Shown piece after piece: positions 24,864-32,801 of a stretch of 38,564 bases of DNA; the first letter of the stretch is position 1, and every line of letters begins with the position of its first letter. This DNA is from Flavobacteriales bacterium UBA2619 (GTDB lineage: Bacteria > Bacteroidota > Bacteroidia > Flavobacteriales_D > Sanyastnellaceae). Made by a program: the position numbers and the translations under genes. A model generated the notes under the pieces. That model saw only the letters and a list, made by a program, of their open reading frames with translations, did no database searches and was not told the origin of the DNA. Location of the stretch: the NCBI GenBank assembly GCA_002339135.1, contig DDJR01000091.1, positions 1-38,564 of the forward strand, in the 5' to 3' direction.

Positions 24864-27044
24864 CTAATCTACATCGACAATGGTCATCTCCTCAACCAGA
24901 TGACCAGCTCCCGCGTATTTGTCGATAATCCAAAGCACATAGCGAATATCTACCATGATATTTCTGCAGCGGCTTTCATCAAATAAAATATCACTCATCG
25001 TGCTCTCCCAGCTTCTGTCAAAGTTGATCCCAACAAGATAGCCGTCACCATTAATGACGGGGCTACCAGAATTCCCGCCCGTGGTGTGATTGCTGCCCGT
25101 GAAGCAGATAACGAGATCGCCGTTCTCTCCATACGCCCCCCAGTCTTCATTTTCAAAAGCTGCAACTAGGTTTGATGGAAGGTCAAAGTCTGCGTCTCCT
25201 GGCTTGAATTTTTGGAGAATTCCTCGCGCTGTCGTCGTAGGGTTATAGGTCATCCCGTCATGCGGTGAGGACCCCTCAACTTTTCCATACGTTAAACGAA
25301 GCGTGGAATTCGCATCAATCGGAAAAAGCCGGTCAGGAAATAGCTCACGAAGACCACGTGTATATGTCGCTGTAGCAGACTCAACTTCTTTATAACCAGA
25401 ACGGTAACCAGGCGAAATTTTCTCGAAATAATGGGATCTCTGCTCCAATATCAGAAGATATGCGGGATCATTTTTCAGCTTAGAAAACGCCTTAGATTTG
25501 CGCTTTCGAAGAAGAGATTCAAGTTCTTTAGGGTTGTCAAAAATAGATTTTTTAAAAAGATTAGAGGCGTATGAACTCGCTGAACTCGACGCATTAAAAT
25601 CAGTAAACATCTTTTCAGGAGTCAAAGCCTCAGGGATAAGTTCCAGGTAGGTTGCAACGAGATCTCCTAAGAGTTGCTCATCAACAGAGGCGTTATAATT
25701 GCGCGCGTACTCCGTATTTACCTCAAGCAACGATGCGATTGTTTCATCCAGTTTGCCTGACGATTCCAAATCATCCCAACGTTCAATCAGGTCTGCAAAA
25801 TCGAAGGCGTGAAGAAGAATATCTGGACCATAATACACAAGTTCAATAAACAATGCACGGGCTTCAACAAAGGAGAAGTAATCAGAGTTTGAATCTTGAA
25901 TCTTCTCAATCACAGAGAGGAAATCAGGGTTAGAAAGCTCTGGTACAGATTGTGACAAAGCAACAGCACGGGATTGAAATTCAGATTCCAAATCGAGTTT
26001 TTGTTGGACGGCGTGCAACTCTACAAGGCCCTTTGTTTGACCTGCCCACTTCTTCCAAGCATTAGAAATGCTACTCTGCTTCGAAGCATAGGCAATTCTG
26101 AGTTCGTCAGAAGATGCTCTGGCGGAATTGATGATTTGAAGACTCACATCACGCATCGCAATACGCATCGGATTGAGACGATCGATGACATGTGTGACGG
26201 CATCTGATGTAAGGTATTGTTCAGTACTTCCTGGAAAGCCAAAAACCATTGTGAAATCACCTTCGTGCACTCCATCTAATGAAACAGGAAAGTGATGAGC
26301 TGGATGATAAGGTACATTGTCTTCACTGTACTCTGCAGGGTTGTTTTCTGAAGATGCATAGATTCTGAAAACGCTGAAGTCTCCTGTATGTCTGGGCCAA
26401 AGCCAATTGTCCGTGTCCCCACCAAACTTACCTACTGCAGAAGGCGGAGCACCTACAAGTCGCACATCGTTAAAAGTACGTTTCGTGATTAAGAAATGCT
26501 GATTTCCGAAATCAAAGGCAACAACACCACCCGTCAAATCAGTTCCATCAGTGAACTCAGAAACAATCTCAGCAAAAAGTGCAACGCGAACAGCATCAAG
26601 CTCCTCACCTTCAAGGCCATCAAGAGCTAAAGCCACTCTTTCAGAAACATCTTGAATTCTATCAATAAATGTAGCCGTGAGACCTGGGTTAGCTAGTTCT
26701 TCAGATCTTGCCATTGCCCAAAATCCGTTCTTTAGGTAATCGTTTTCAACAGAACTGTGAAACTGTATTTGGCTATATCCACAATGGTGATTGGTGAGAA
26801 GCAACCCTTCTGAACTCACCATTTCCGCTGTGCAACCTCCCCCGAAATGAACAACAGCATCCTTCAGACTGCTGTGGTTCACACTGTAAATATCTTCAGC
26901 TGAAAGTCGAAGGCCCATTGATTGCATATCACCCTCAAGTGCTTGAAGAAGCGTCGGAATCCACATGCCCTCTTTCGCACTTGCGTTCATTGAGATCAGG
27001 GTAGAAACAAGCGACAAAAAAATAAACTTAAATGTAATTTTCAT
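24864..27044 (-). CDS. S46 family dipeptidyl-peptidase, DPP11-like (Asp/Glu-specific)
   Basis: A 726-residue serine exopeptidase with signal peptide MKITFKFIFLSLVSTLISMN, so periplasmic or outer-surface. S46 enzymes remove dipeptides from the N-terminus of peptides. The catalytic His lies in LLLTNHHCGY (86/87), the Asp region in GGDTDNWLWPRHTGDFSVFR, and the nucleophile is Ser659 in TGGNSGSP. Eighteen residues later, in GINFDRSWE, is Arg677. By family knowledge, Porphyromonas DPP11 has Arg at this S1 position (Ser+18) and prefers Asp/Glu, while DPP7 has Gly and prefers hydrophobic residues, so DPP11 is the better call. Length matches the family. The gene follows the T9SS-exported protein gene by 22 bases and may be co-transcribed. 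Confidence 0.93.
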   Translation of the reverse strand: MKITFKFIFLSLVSTLISMNASAKEGMWIPTLLQALEGDMQSMGLRLSAEDIYSVNHSSLKDAVVHFGGGCTAEMVSSEGLLLTNHHCGYSQIQFHSSVENDYLKNGFWAMARSEELANPGLTATFIDRIQDVSERVALALDGLEGEELDAVRVALFAEIVSEFTDGTDLTGGVVAFDFGNQHFLITKRTFNDVRLVGAPPSAVGKFGGDTDNWLWPRHTGDFSVFRIYASSENNPAEYSEDNVPYHPAHHFPVSLDGVHEGDFTMVFGFPGSTEQYLTSDAVTHVIDRLNPMRIAMRDVSLQIINSARASSDELRIAYASKQSSISNAWKKWAGQTKGLVELHAVQQKLDLESEFQSRAVALSQSVPELSNPDFLSVIEKIQDSNSDYFSFVEARALFIELVYYGPDILLHAFDFADLIERWDDLESSGKLDETIASLLEVNTEYARNYNASVDEQLLGDLVATYLELIPEALTPEKMFTDFNASSSASSYASNLFKKSIFDNPKELESLLRKRKSKAFSKLKNDPAYLLILEQRSHYFEKISPGYRSGYKEVESATATYTRGLRELFPDRLFPIDANSTLRLTYGKVEGSSPHDGMTYNPTTTARGILQKFKPGDADFDLPSNLVAAFENEDWGAYGENGDLVICFTGSNHTTGGNSGSPVINGDGYLVGINFDRSWESTMSDILFDESRCRNIMVDIRYVLWIIDKYAGAGHLVEEMTIVDVD

Positions 27045-27066
27045 GGTTGAGTTGTATCAAATTGTT

Positions 27067-28947
27067 TTACAGAACGATCGCCCGTGAATTCCAAACTAAA
27101 GAACCATTCCCATCCATCACTTCAACCAAATAAATCCCAGAACTCAAATCTGAAACATCGAGTTGCATTTGATCTGTGACCTGAAACGTTTTCACAATTC
27201 GACCACCGCCATCTCTAACTCGACATAAACTATTCTCATTCAATCCTCGAAGATGGAACATGGCTGAGCCAGAAATCGGATTGGGTGAAATACTCCAGAC
27301 ATTCTCTGTCGAAATTTCAGATGCAGTCAATGCACAATTCATGATAGAAACAACAACAGCGTCTGTAACCTCACAACCAAATTCATTGCTGACTGAAACA
27401 CCCACAACTGCAGTCGTTGCCATCTCATTCACTGTATCTAGAATGAAAAACGGACCTGTAGAGCCATCTTGCCATTGATAGTTGTAGTTACCAACTGGCC
27501 CAAAGAAAAACTCTGTGTTACCTGCACACATTTCGAAATCTGCACCTAAACTAAATGGAGTAACTCCCACAAAAGGCACCTCGATATCCATGTCAACAGA
27601 ACATCCACTTCCATCCACAACTTCGACATTGTAAAACCCTGTTTCAACTGAGGAAACATCCTCCTCGTCCCAATCGAAACCTTTCGGACCATCCCAATCA
27701 ATATCCATCTCACCTGTTCCTCCCACAATTTCAAGATCTAAAAAACCACCTGAGCCATTTTCACAAGAAGATGTAACAACAACATCGATCTCAAGAGGTT
27801 CCGGATTTACGATTGAATAAGAACCCGACAATATTTCAGATGAACAGTTAGAGACTAACTCTACGTTGTAGAGCCCAGGAAGAAGGCCATCTATAAGGAG
27901 ACCTGAGCCTGTGTATCCAAAAGGACCTGTCCAAGTTGCATTCCAGTCAAGCCCACCGAACTCTGTGTAAAGGTTAATGGATCCGTCAGGATTAAACTCC
28001 GTCTCTAGAGCACAACTAATATTCTGAACTGTAGCACCCAGTACTGGCTGGATATCCGAAGCCTCAACGGTTAATTGAGCAAGACCACTAGCACCATAAT
28101 AACCATCAATCTGGACAAGAGCCTGAGTTCCCTCTTCCATACATGATGTGTAACATGTGCTTGTAAGTCCACTTCCATCTTCACAAACGAAATCATCATT
28201 GGCTCCCACTAAGATAAAGCTGGACCAATCACCACAGTCGTCTGCGACCCATACAGCAACCTGAGTATCAAAATTCGTAGTGTCACTGCACAAGCTAACT
28301 TTGTAATTCACTCCAGCTTCTGCAGTGAAAGAAGCCCACACTGTCGCACTCGCTTCCAACTCACACCATGACCCTGGTGTATTACAACCATATGTTGAAG
28401 GTGATGTTTCTAGGTAGCTAGAAGTGGCCCCCTCAGATGAAATCAGTATCGGAGTCCCATCCGTAGATACATAAGCGGCATCACAGGGTACATCATGATC
28501 GATTAACACAACCTCTTCAACATCCACCGTAAATACATCCCCATAACCTTGACCATCGAAATTCTGAGCGGGCATTTCATCAATCAGAATCGTGAAATCA
28601 AACCCACCATCTCCATAACTGTCAACGTAAATTAAATCGACCTGAGAGCCAGTAACGAGACAAACTACCTCGGAAAGAAAAATCTGATTGCTCTCGTATG
28701 CTTCACCATCTGAAGCGTCTGCGCCATTCCCATCACAGCCAACATCCATATTTCCACCACTCATGATGACAGGAGCTGAACCACATGTTTGTCCCAATTC
28801 TACAAGCTCCCAATAAGCTTCGTACCCCCAACCATCTGTGTCAACTAGAATCTGAACAGTAGACTCACCGTCAGGGCATTGAGCATTTAAAGAACCAATA
28901 ATGAACATGGATAAAGCAAAAAAGATGGTCAGTGTGAATTTTTTCAT
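27067..28947 (-). CDS. T9SS-exported multidomain repeat protein, type A sorting domain
   Basis: A 626-residue secreted protein. The ATG at 28947 gives the signal peptide MKKFTLTIFFALSMFIIGSL; upstream in-frame starts do not and would overlap yaaA. The N-terminal beta domain (about 24-140, CPDGESTVQILVDTDGWGYE, later VDSYGDGGFDFTI) resembles that of the lysyl oxidase protein. Next comes a pre-peptidase-C-like domain (about 150-300, with VWASFTAEAGVNYKVSLCS), then two or more SprB-like repeats (GLLPGLYNVELVSNC, VETGFYNVEVVDGSGC), an immunoglobulin-like stretch, and a type A sorting domain (WSISPNPISGSAMFHLRG, DVSDLSSGIYLVEVMD). No enzyme domain is seen. It is probably an adhesin or matrix protein on the surface, encoded upstream of the S46 peptidase. 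Confidence 0.85.
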   Translation of the reverse strand: MKKFTLTIFFALSMFIIGSLNAQCPDGESTVQILVDTDGWGYEAYWELVELGQTCGSAPVIMSGGNMDVGCDGNGADASDGEAYESNQIFLSEVVCLVTGSQVDLIYVDSYGDGGFDFTILIDEMPAQNFDGQGYGDVFTVDVEEVVLIDHDVPCDAAYVSTDGTPILISSEGATSSYLETSPSTYGCNTPGSWCELEASATVWASFTAEAGVNYKVSLCSDTTNFDTQVAVWVADDCGDWSSFILVGANDDFVCEDGSGLTSTCYTSCMEEGTQALVQIDGYYGASGLAQLTVEASDIQPVLGATVQNISCALETEFNPDGSINLYTEFGGLDWNATWTGPFGYTGSGLLIDGLLPGLYNVELVSNCSSEILSGSYSIVNPEPLEIDVVVTSSCENGSGGFLDLEIVGGTGEMDIDWDGPKGFDWDEEDVSSVETGFYNVEVVDGSGCSVDMDIEVPFVGVTPFSLGADFEMCAGNTEFFFGPVGNYNYQWQDGSTGPFFILDTVNEMATTAVVGVSVSNEFGCEVTDAVVVSIMNCALTASEISTENVWSISPNPISGSAMFHLRGLNENSLCRVRDGGGRIVKTFQVTDQMQLDVSDLSSGIYLVEVMDGNGSLVWNSRAIVL

Positions 28948-28969
28948 GAGTGCAATATAACTTAGCAAA

Positions 28970-29764
28970 ATGCTAATCATACTTTCTCCAGCAAAAACTT
29001 TAGACCTCAATACCTCGGGGTACAATGAGCTCGCCAGCTTACCTCATCACACAACAGAGGCAACGGAATTAATGGATAATCTGAGGACATACATAACCAG
29101 CGACTTGGTAAAAGAGATGAAGGTTAGTGAAAAGTTGGCTGAAAAAGTTTCAACCTGGCACACCAACTGGACAACACACACAACAGTAAAAGAAGCGATT
29201 GCTTCAGAGGCTAAACCCTGTGCCTTTGCTATGAAAGGAGAGGCTTTTAAATTTCTGGATGCCCCTTCACTGACACCAGAAGATCTTCGATATGCGCAAC
29301 AAAACCTGATGATACTAAGTGGGCTTTACGGAATACTTAAACCATGCGATTTAATCATGCCATACAGACTTGAAATGGGACAGACCTTTCAAGTAAACCC
29401 TCAACACAAATCACTTAATTCGTTTTGGTCTACAGTATATTATAAAGCGTTTTCAAAAAGATTAGAAGGTCACGAAAATGGAATTATTCTCAATCTTGCC
29501 AGTGATGAGTACAGCAAAGTTGTCCTCAAATCAGGTATTCATGCAGAGGTAATTACTTGCTCTTTTAAAGAAGAAGGAAAGAAAGGCTTGAAATCCATAA
29601 GTACATTTGCGAAACAAGCTCGAGGAGAGATGACTCGATTTGTGATTAAAAAACAAATCAAAACCGTGGAAAAATTGAAATCTTTTAACAACCTTCGATA
29701 CACATTTAATTCCGACCTTTCGGATTCTAACAATTTTGTATTTACTCGACCATTAAATAAATAA
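28970..29764 (+). CDS. yaaA: Peroxide stress protein YaaA (UPF0246)
   Basis: A 264-residue cytoplasmic protein beginning MLIILSPAKTLDL, the conserved YaaA start. Further family stretches are CAFAMKGEAFKFLDA, LMILSGLYGILKP, MPYRLEMGQTF, NLASDEYSKVV and the C-terminal FAKQARGEMTRFVI. In E. coli YaaA lowers free iron during hydrogen peroxide stress and so limits DNA damage; it also binds DNA. Length is usual. It is divergent from the T9SS protein, with only 22 bases between starts, so its promoter must lie within that gene. The FKBP gene starts 13 bases after its stop, suggesting co-transcription. Confidence 0.95.
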   Translation: MLIILSPAKTLDLNTSGYNELASLPHHTTEATELMDNLRTYITSDLVKEMKVSEKLAEKVSTWHTNWTTHTTVKEAIASEAKPCAFAMKGEAFKFLDAPSLTPEDLRYAQQNLMILSGLYGILKPCDLIMPYRLEMGQTFQVNPQHKSLNSFWSTVYYKAFSKRLEGHENGIILNLASDEYSKVVLKSGIHAEVITCSFKEEGKKGLKSISTFAKQARGEMTRFVIKKQIKTVEKLKSFNNLRYTFNSDLSDSNNFVFTRPLNK

Positions 29765-29777
29765 ATAACAACTGTAA

Positions 29778-30482
29778 ATGAAATTCACTTACTATCTTCG
29801 CGGCGCTGTAGCAATGTTGGTTTTAGTTTCTACTATGCCAAGCTGCTCACAAGCACAACCTTCACAAACCCAAAAAATCAGTACCGAAATGGATTCTGTT
29901 TCTTACGCTCTTGGAGTATTATTCGCAACCAACATGAAATCCGAAGGGATGACTGAAATTAGTAGCGAACAACTAGCTAGCGGATTTGCCGCTGTCATGA
30001 ACAACACTGCAACTCTCGAACCAGCTGATGCTGATAACATTGTTCGTGAAGCGATGGCTTCTGTGAAAGAAAAGGTTTCTAAAGCTGCCAAGGCAGAAGG
30101 AGAATCTTTCTTGGCAGAAAATGCAAAAAAAGATGGCATTTCAGTTACTGAATCTGGACTACAATATCACCACGATACTGTTGGAACAGGCGCAAGCCCA
30201 GATGAAAATGACAAAGTAACTGTTCACTACAAAGGAACACTACTAGACGGTACTGAATTTGACTCCAGCTACAGTCGAGGAGAACCTATCTCTTTTCCTT
30301 TAAATGGCGTTATCGCAGGCTGGACTGAAGGACTTCAATTAATGAAAATTGGAGGAAAAACTACATTCTACATTCCTCAAGAACTTGCTTACGGAGAACG
30401 ACCTAATCCAGGTGGACCGATACCTCCTTTCGCAGCATTGATCTTTGAAGTGGAACTGATTGAAGTTGCACCTGCTGAGTAA
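29778..30482 (+). CDS. FKBP-type peptidyl-prolyl isomerase, FkpA/Mip-like, probable lipoprotein
   Basis: A 234-residue protein. The N-terminus (MKFTYYLRGAVAMLVLVSTM) leads to PSCSQAQ, a possible lipobox with Cys23, so it is likely a periplasmic lipoprotein. Residues about 33-115 are the helical FKBP N-terminal dimerisation domain (DSVSYALGVLFATNMKSEG), and residues 125-232 the FKBP domain: VTVHYKGTLLDGTEFDSSY, GVIAGWTEGLQLM, YIPQELAYGERP, then PFAALIFEVELIEV. It catalyses proline isomerisation of exported proteins. The layout equals FkpA, FklB and Mip of other bacteria. It is downstream of yaaA and followed by a strong terminator. Confidence 0.93.
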   Translation: MKFTYYLRGAVAMLVLVSTMPSCSQAQPSQTQKISTEMDSVSYALGVLFATNMKSEGMTEISSEQLASGFAAVMNNTATLEPADADNIVREAMASVKEKVSKAAKAEGESFLAENAKKDGISVTESGLQYHHDTVGTGASPDENDKVTVHYKGTLLDGTEFDSSYSRGEPISFPLNGVIAGWTEGLQLMKIGGKTTFYIPQELAYGERPNPGGPIPPFAALIFEVELIEVAPAE

Positions 30483-30518
30483 GCAGAGTATAAATATCTG
30501 ATTTTCAGACATAAACTA

Positions 30519-30548
30519 ATGGCGGGGAAACTTCTCCGCCATTTTTTT
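30519..30548 (+). terminator. Intrinsic terminator after the FKBP gene
   Basis: ATGGCGGGGAA pairs with TTCTCCGCCAT (one G-T wobble) in an 11-base-pair stem, immediately followed by seven T residues at 30542-30548. It lies 36 bases after the FKBP stop and separates the yaaA-FKBP unit from the DUF819 gene. Confidence 0.88.
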
Positions 30549-30591
30549 GTTGTTGTAAATTACAACTTCAAAATCAATAGTATTTTCCCCC

Positions 30592-31863
30592 ATGTTTCCC
30601 ATCACCAATGACGCTGTAGTATTTGGTCTACTTGCAGTAACACTAGCCGGAATATTTCATGCTTCCAGTCTGCCTCGATTCAAGAAGTTTTTCACATTTG
30701 TACCAAGCCTCCTATTGTGCTACTTTATACCAGCCGCTTTTAATTCATTGGGGATTGTAGATGGTGAAGCGTCAAGCTTGTACTTTGTTGCTTCGAGATA
30801 TTTACTTCCTGCCAGCTTGGTTCTTTTGTGTTTAAGCATTGATTTAAAAGGAATTTACAACTTGGGTCCCAAAGCTTTAATTATGTTTTTCGCTGCAACA
30901 TTTGGCATCGTTATAGGAGGACCAATTGCGCTTTATATCGTTGGACAATTTAATCCCGAGGTGTTCGGGGGTGATGGAGCTGAAGCGATGTGGAGAGGAC
31001 TGTCCACCGTGGCGGGGAGCTGGATTGGCGGAGGAGCCAACCAAGCTGCTTTAAAAGAAATTTCAGGAACCTTAGATAAACAGTTTTCAATCATGCTGAT
31101 CGTCGATGTTTTTGTCGCCAACTTGTGGATGCCTTTCCTTTTATACGGAGCGCTGAAATCAAAAGAAATAGACAAATGGCTCAAGGCGGACAGCTCCGCT
31201 GTAGATGCGTTAAAAGAAAGAGTAGAGAAATATTCAGCCAGCATAGCAAGAATCCCCTCTTTTTCGGACCTGATGGTCATTGTAGGCATTGCCTTCGGAT
31301 CTGTTGCAATAGCACACATTGTAGCTGACACAGCAAGCGTAGGTATTCAAGAATGGTTTAGAGGAATTTTAGCCATAAATCCTTCTAGCTTCGTGAAATA
31401 CCTTTCATCATTAGAAAATGGTTTTTTCTGGATCGTTATCGTTTCAACAATATTGGGTGTTGCTCTTAGCTTCACTAAAGCGAATAAATATGAAGGTGCT
31501 GGAGCCAGTAAAGTGGGTTCACTTTTTCTTTACATCCTCGTTGCTACGATCGGAATGAAGATGGATGTCGGAGCATTAATTACAAATTGGGCAACTTATT
31601 CGTCTGCCATTATCATTGGGTTGATATGGATGCTCGTCCACATCACTGTTCTAATCACAGTAGCAAGGATCATTAAAGCTCCATTTTTCTTTGTCGCAGT
31701 AGGGTCTCAAGCGAATGTAGGAGGCGCAGCCTCTGCTCCCATTGTTGCCAGTGCATTCTCCACTGCACTAGCTCCTGTCGGAGTTCTATTAGCAGTTCTA
31801 GGCTACGCGGTAGGGACAGTGGCTGCCATTGTATGCATGGAATGGATGCATCTTATTTCTTAA
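30592..31863 (+). CDS. DUF819 family integral membrane protein
   Basis: A 423-residue inner-membrane protein with about ten to eleven hydrophobic segments, beginning MFPITNDAVVFGLLAVTLAG. Family-type stretches include PSLLLCYFIPAAFNSLG, RYLLPASLVLLCLSIDLK, the glycine-rich TVAGSWIGGGANQAALKE, and near the end VGSQANVGGAASAPIVASAF. DUF819 (YjcL-like) proteins resemble secondary carriers in having two inverted halves, and the two glycine/asparagine-rich loops would fit such a pair, but no substrate is known. It is alone between a terminator and the convergent ribA (12 bases between stops), so context gives no hint. Confidence 0.9.
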   Translation: MFPITNDAVVFGLLAVTLAGIFHASSLPRFKKFFTFVPSLLLCYFIPAAFNSLGIVDGEASSLYFVASRYLLPASLVLLCLSIDLKGIYNLGPKALIMFFAATFGIVIGGPIALYIVGQFNPEVFGGDGAEAMWRGLSTVAGSWIGGGANQAALKEISGTLDKQFSIMLIVDVFVANLWMPFLLYGALKSKEIDKWLKADSSAVDALKERVEKYSASIARIPSFSDLMVIVGIAFGSVAIAHIVADTASVGIQEWFRGILAINPSSFVKYLSSLENGFFWIVIVSTILGVALSFTKANKYEGAGASKVGSLFLYILVATIGMKMDVGALITNWATYSSAIIIGLIWMLVHITVLITVARIIKAPFFFVAVGSQANVGGAASAPIVASAFSTALAPVGVLLAVLGYAVGTVAAIVCMEWMHLIS

Positions 31864-31875
31864 AGCTATACAACC

Positions 31876-32475
31876 TTAGCTAAAGAAATGACCCTTCACT
31901 ACTTTCTTGGCTTCTAAGTATGCTTTGTTTTCAGGGTCAAAACCGACTTGAAGGGGAACACGCTCTACAACATTGATATCATCAAGATCATCAAATGCTC
32001 CAACTTTTTCCGGGTTGTTGGTTAAAAGCTTGATCTTATAAATTTTTAAATGTCTAAGGATTTCGATGGCTGGGTCAAAAGTTCTGCCATCTTCTGGATG
32101 CCCCAAGTCTAAGTTCGCTTGGAAGGTGTCTAGACCATTATCTTGAAGGATATACGCTTTTAACTTCTCAACCAAACCTATCCCTCTCCCCTCTTGTCTC
32201 AAGTAAATAAGCACACCTCCACTTTTTTGGAGCATCGCCATTGAGAAGGCCAATTGATCACCACAATCACAACGTGAAGACCTGAAGACATCTCCTGTCA
32301 TACACTCGCTGTGGATTCTGACAGATACAGGGTCCAAAGAGTTTTGTTTAAAGCCGTCAGACACAAGAGCCAAGTGTGGCATCTCCTCCCGACCACTGTC
32401 AAAAGCCAATATTCTAAACCCACCAAACTTGGTAGGCAACCTTGATTCTACAAGAAGTTTTACCGATGTTTCCAT
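31876..32475 (-). CDS. ribA: GTP cyclohydrolase II
   Basis: A 199-residue enzyme that opens the GTP ring as the first step of riboflavin synthesis. The zinc ligands Cys58, Cys69 and Cys71 (SECMTGDVFRSSRCDCGDQL) have the same spacing as in E. coli RibA, and the catalytic stretch RQEGRGIGLVEKL and LTNNPEKV are present. The ATG at 32475 (METSVKLLVESRLPTKFGGF) matches the usual family start and length; the frame is open 96 bases further upstream with an unusual aromatic-rich stretch that I treat as non-coding. It is a stand-alone GTP cyclohydrolase without the RibB domain found in many bacteria. No other riboflavin gene and no FMN riboswitch is nearby. Confidence 0.93.
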   Translation of the reverse strand: METSVKLLVESRLPTKFGGFRILAFDSGREEMPHLALVSDGFKQNSLDPVSVRIHSECMTGDVFRSSRCDCGDQLAFSMAMLQKSGGVLIYLRQEGRGIGLVEKLKAYILQDNGLDTFQANLDLGHPEDGRTFDPAIEILRHLKIYKIKLLTNNPEKVGAFDDLDDINVVERVPLQVGFDPENKAYLEAKKVVKGHFFS

Positions 32476-32479
32476 TAGC

Positions 32480-32487
32480 CAAAGATA
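32480..32487 (-). promoter_or_regulatory. Candidate -7 box directly before the ribA ATG
   Basis: On the minus strand TATCTTTG, an exact TAnnTTTG match, ends only 4 bases before the ATG at 32475, so transcription would begin at or near the start codon. No -33 TTTG is seen at the normal distance. If ribA starts upstream instead, this box is simply coding sequence. Confidence 0.3.
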
Positions 32488-32744
32488 CTTCTTAGGATGA
32501 TTAACTACGCTTATAAAAAACTCTTCACTTTGATAAAAAGTGTTATAAAATGAGTTGGTGATGTGCTTCACGAAGACAGAAAATTAAGCTCTACAAAACC
32601 CCAAAAAAGGATGGAACCAAAGACTGATTCAAATAGCTTGAAGTTCCTGTCACACATCCAACATCATATGAATCCTGGATCTAGTTATCATTTCGAAACA
32701 CAAACTATCTAAATCGATCAATCGACAACATGATTGTTGATAGC
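32488..32744. other. Intergenic stretch with no supported gene
   Basis: Between ribA and the terminator of the large repeat protein I see no family-like frame, no RNA gene and no riboswitch. It is AT-rich and contains only short frames, of which the longest new one on the plus strand has 33 codons. The in-frame upward extension of ribA covers 32476-32571. Confidence 0.5.
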
Positions 32745-32776
32745 AAAAAAAAGCGCCAATCCGAAGATTGGCGCTT
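32745..32776 (-). terminator. Intrinsic terminator of the large repeat-protein gene
   Basis: A perfect 11-base-pair stem (AAGCGCCAATC on the minus strand) closes a C(TTCG)G tetraloop, a very stable RNA loop, and is followed by a run of eight T residues on the minus strand. It lies 25 bases after the stop codon of the 1427-residue protein gene. Confidence 0.92.
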
Positions 32777-32801
32777 TCTAAAAATATTGTTGTTTTAAAG
32801 A

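Noticed and set aside
29805..29812. TATCTTCG box like a -7 element
   Set aside because: It lies within the FKBP signal peptide codons, and starting after it would remove the positive N-terminal part of the signal.
32611..32712. 33-codon plus-strand frame in the ribA upstream gap
   Set aside because: No family, no promoter box, and the size is within chance for AT-rich sequence.
32476..32744. Possible FMN riboswitch before ribA
   Set aside because: None of the conserved RFN stretches (such as AGGGTA or GAGCG blocks) can be found in order.
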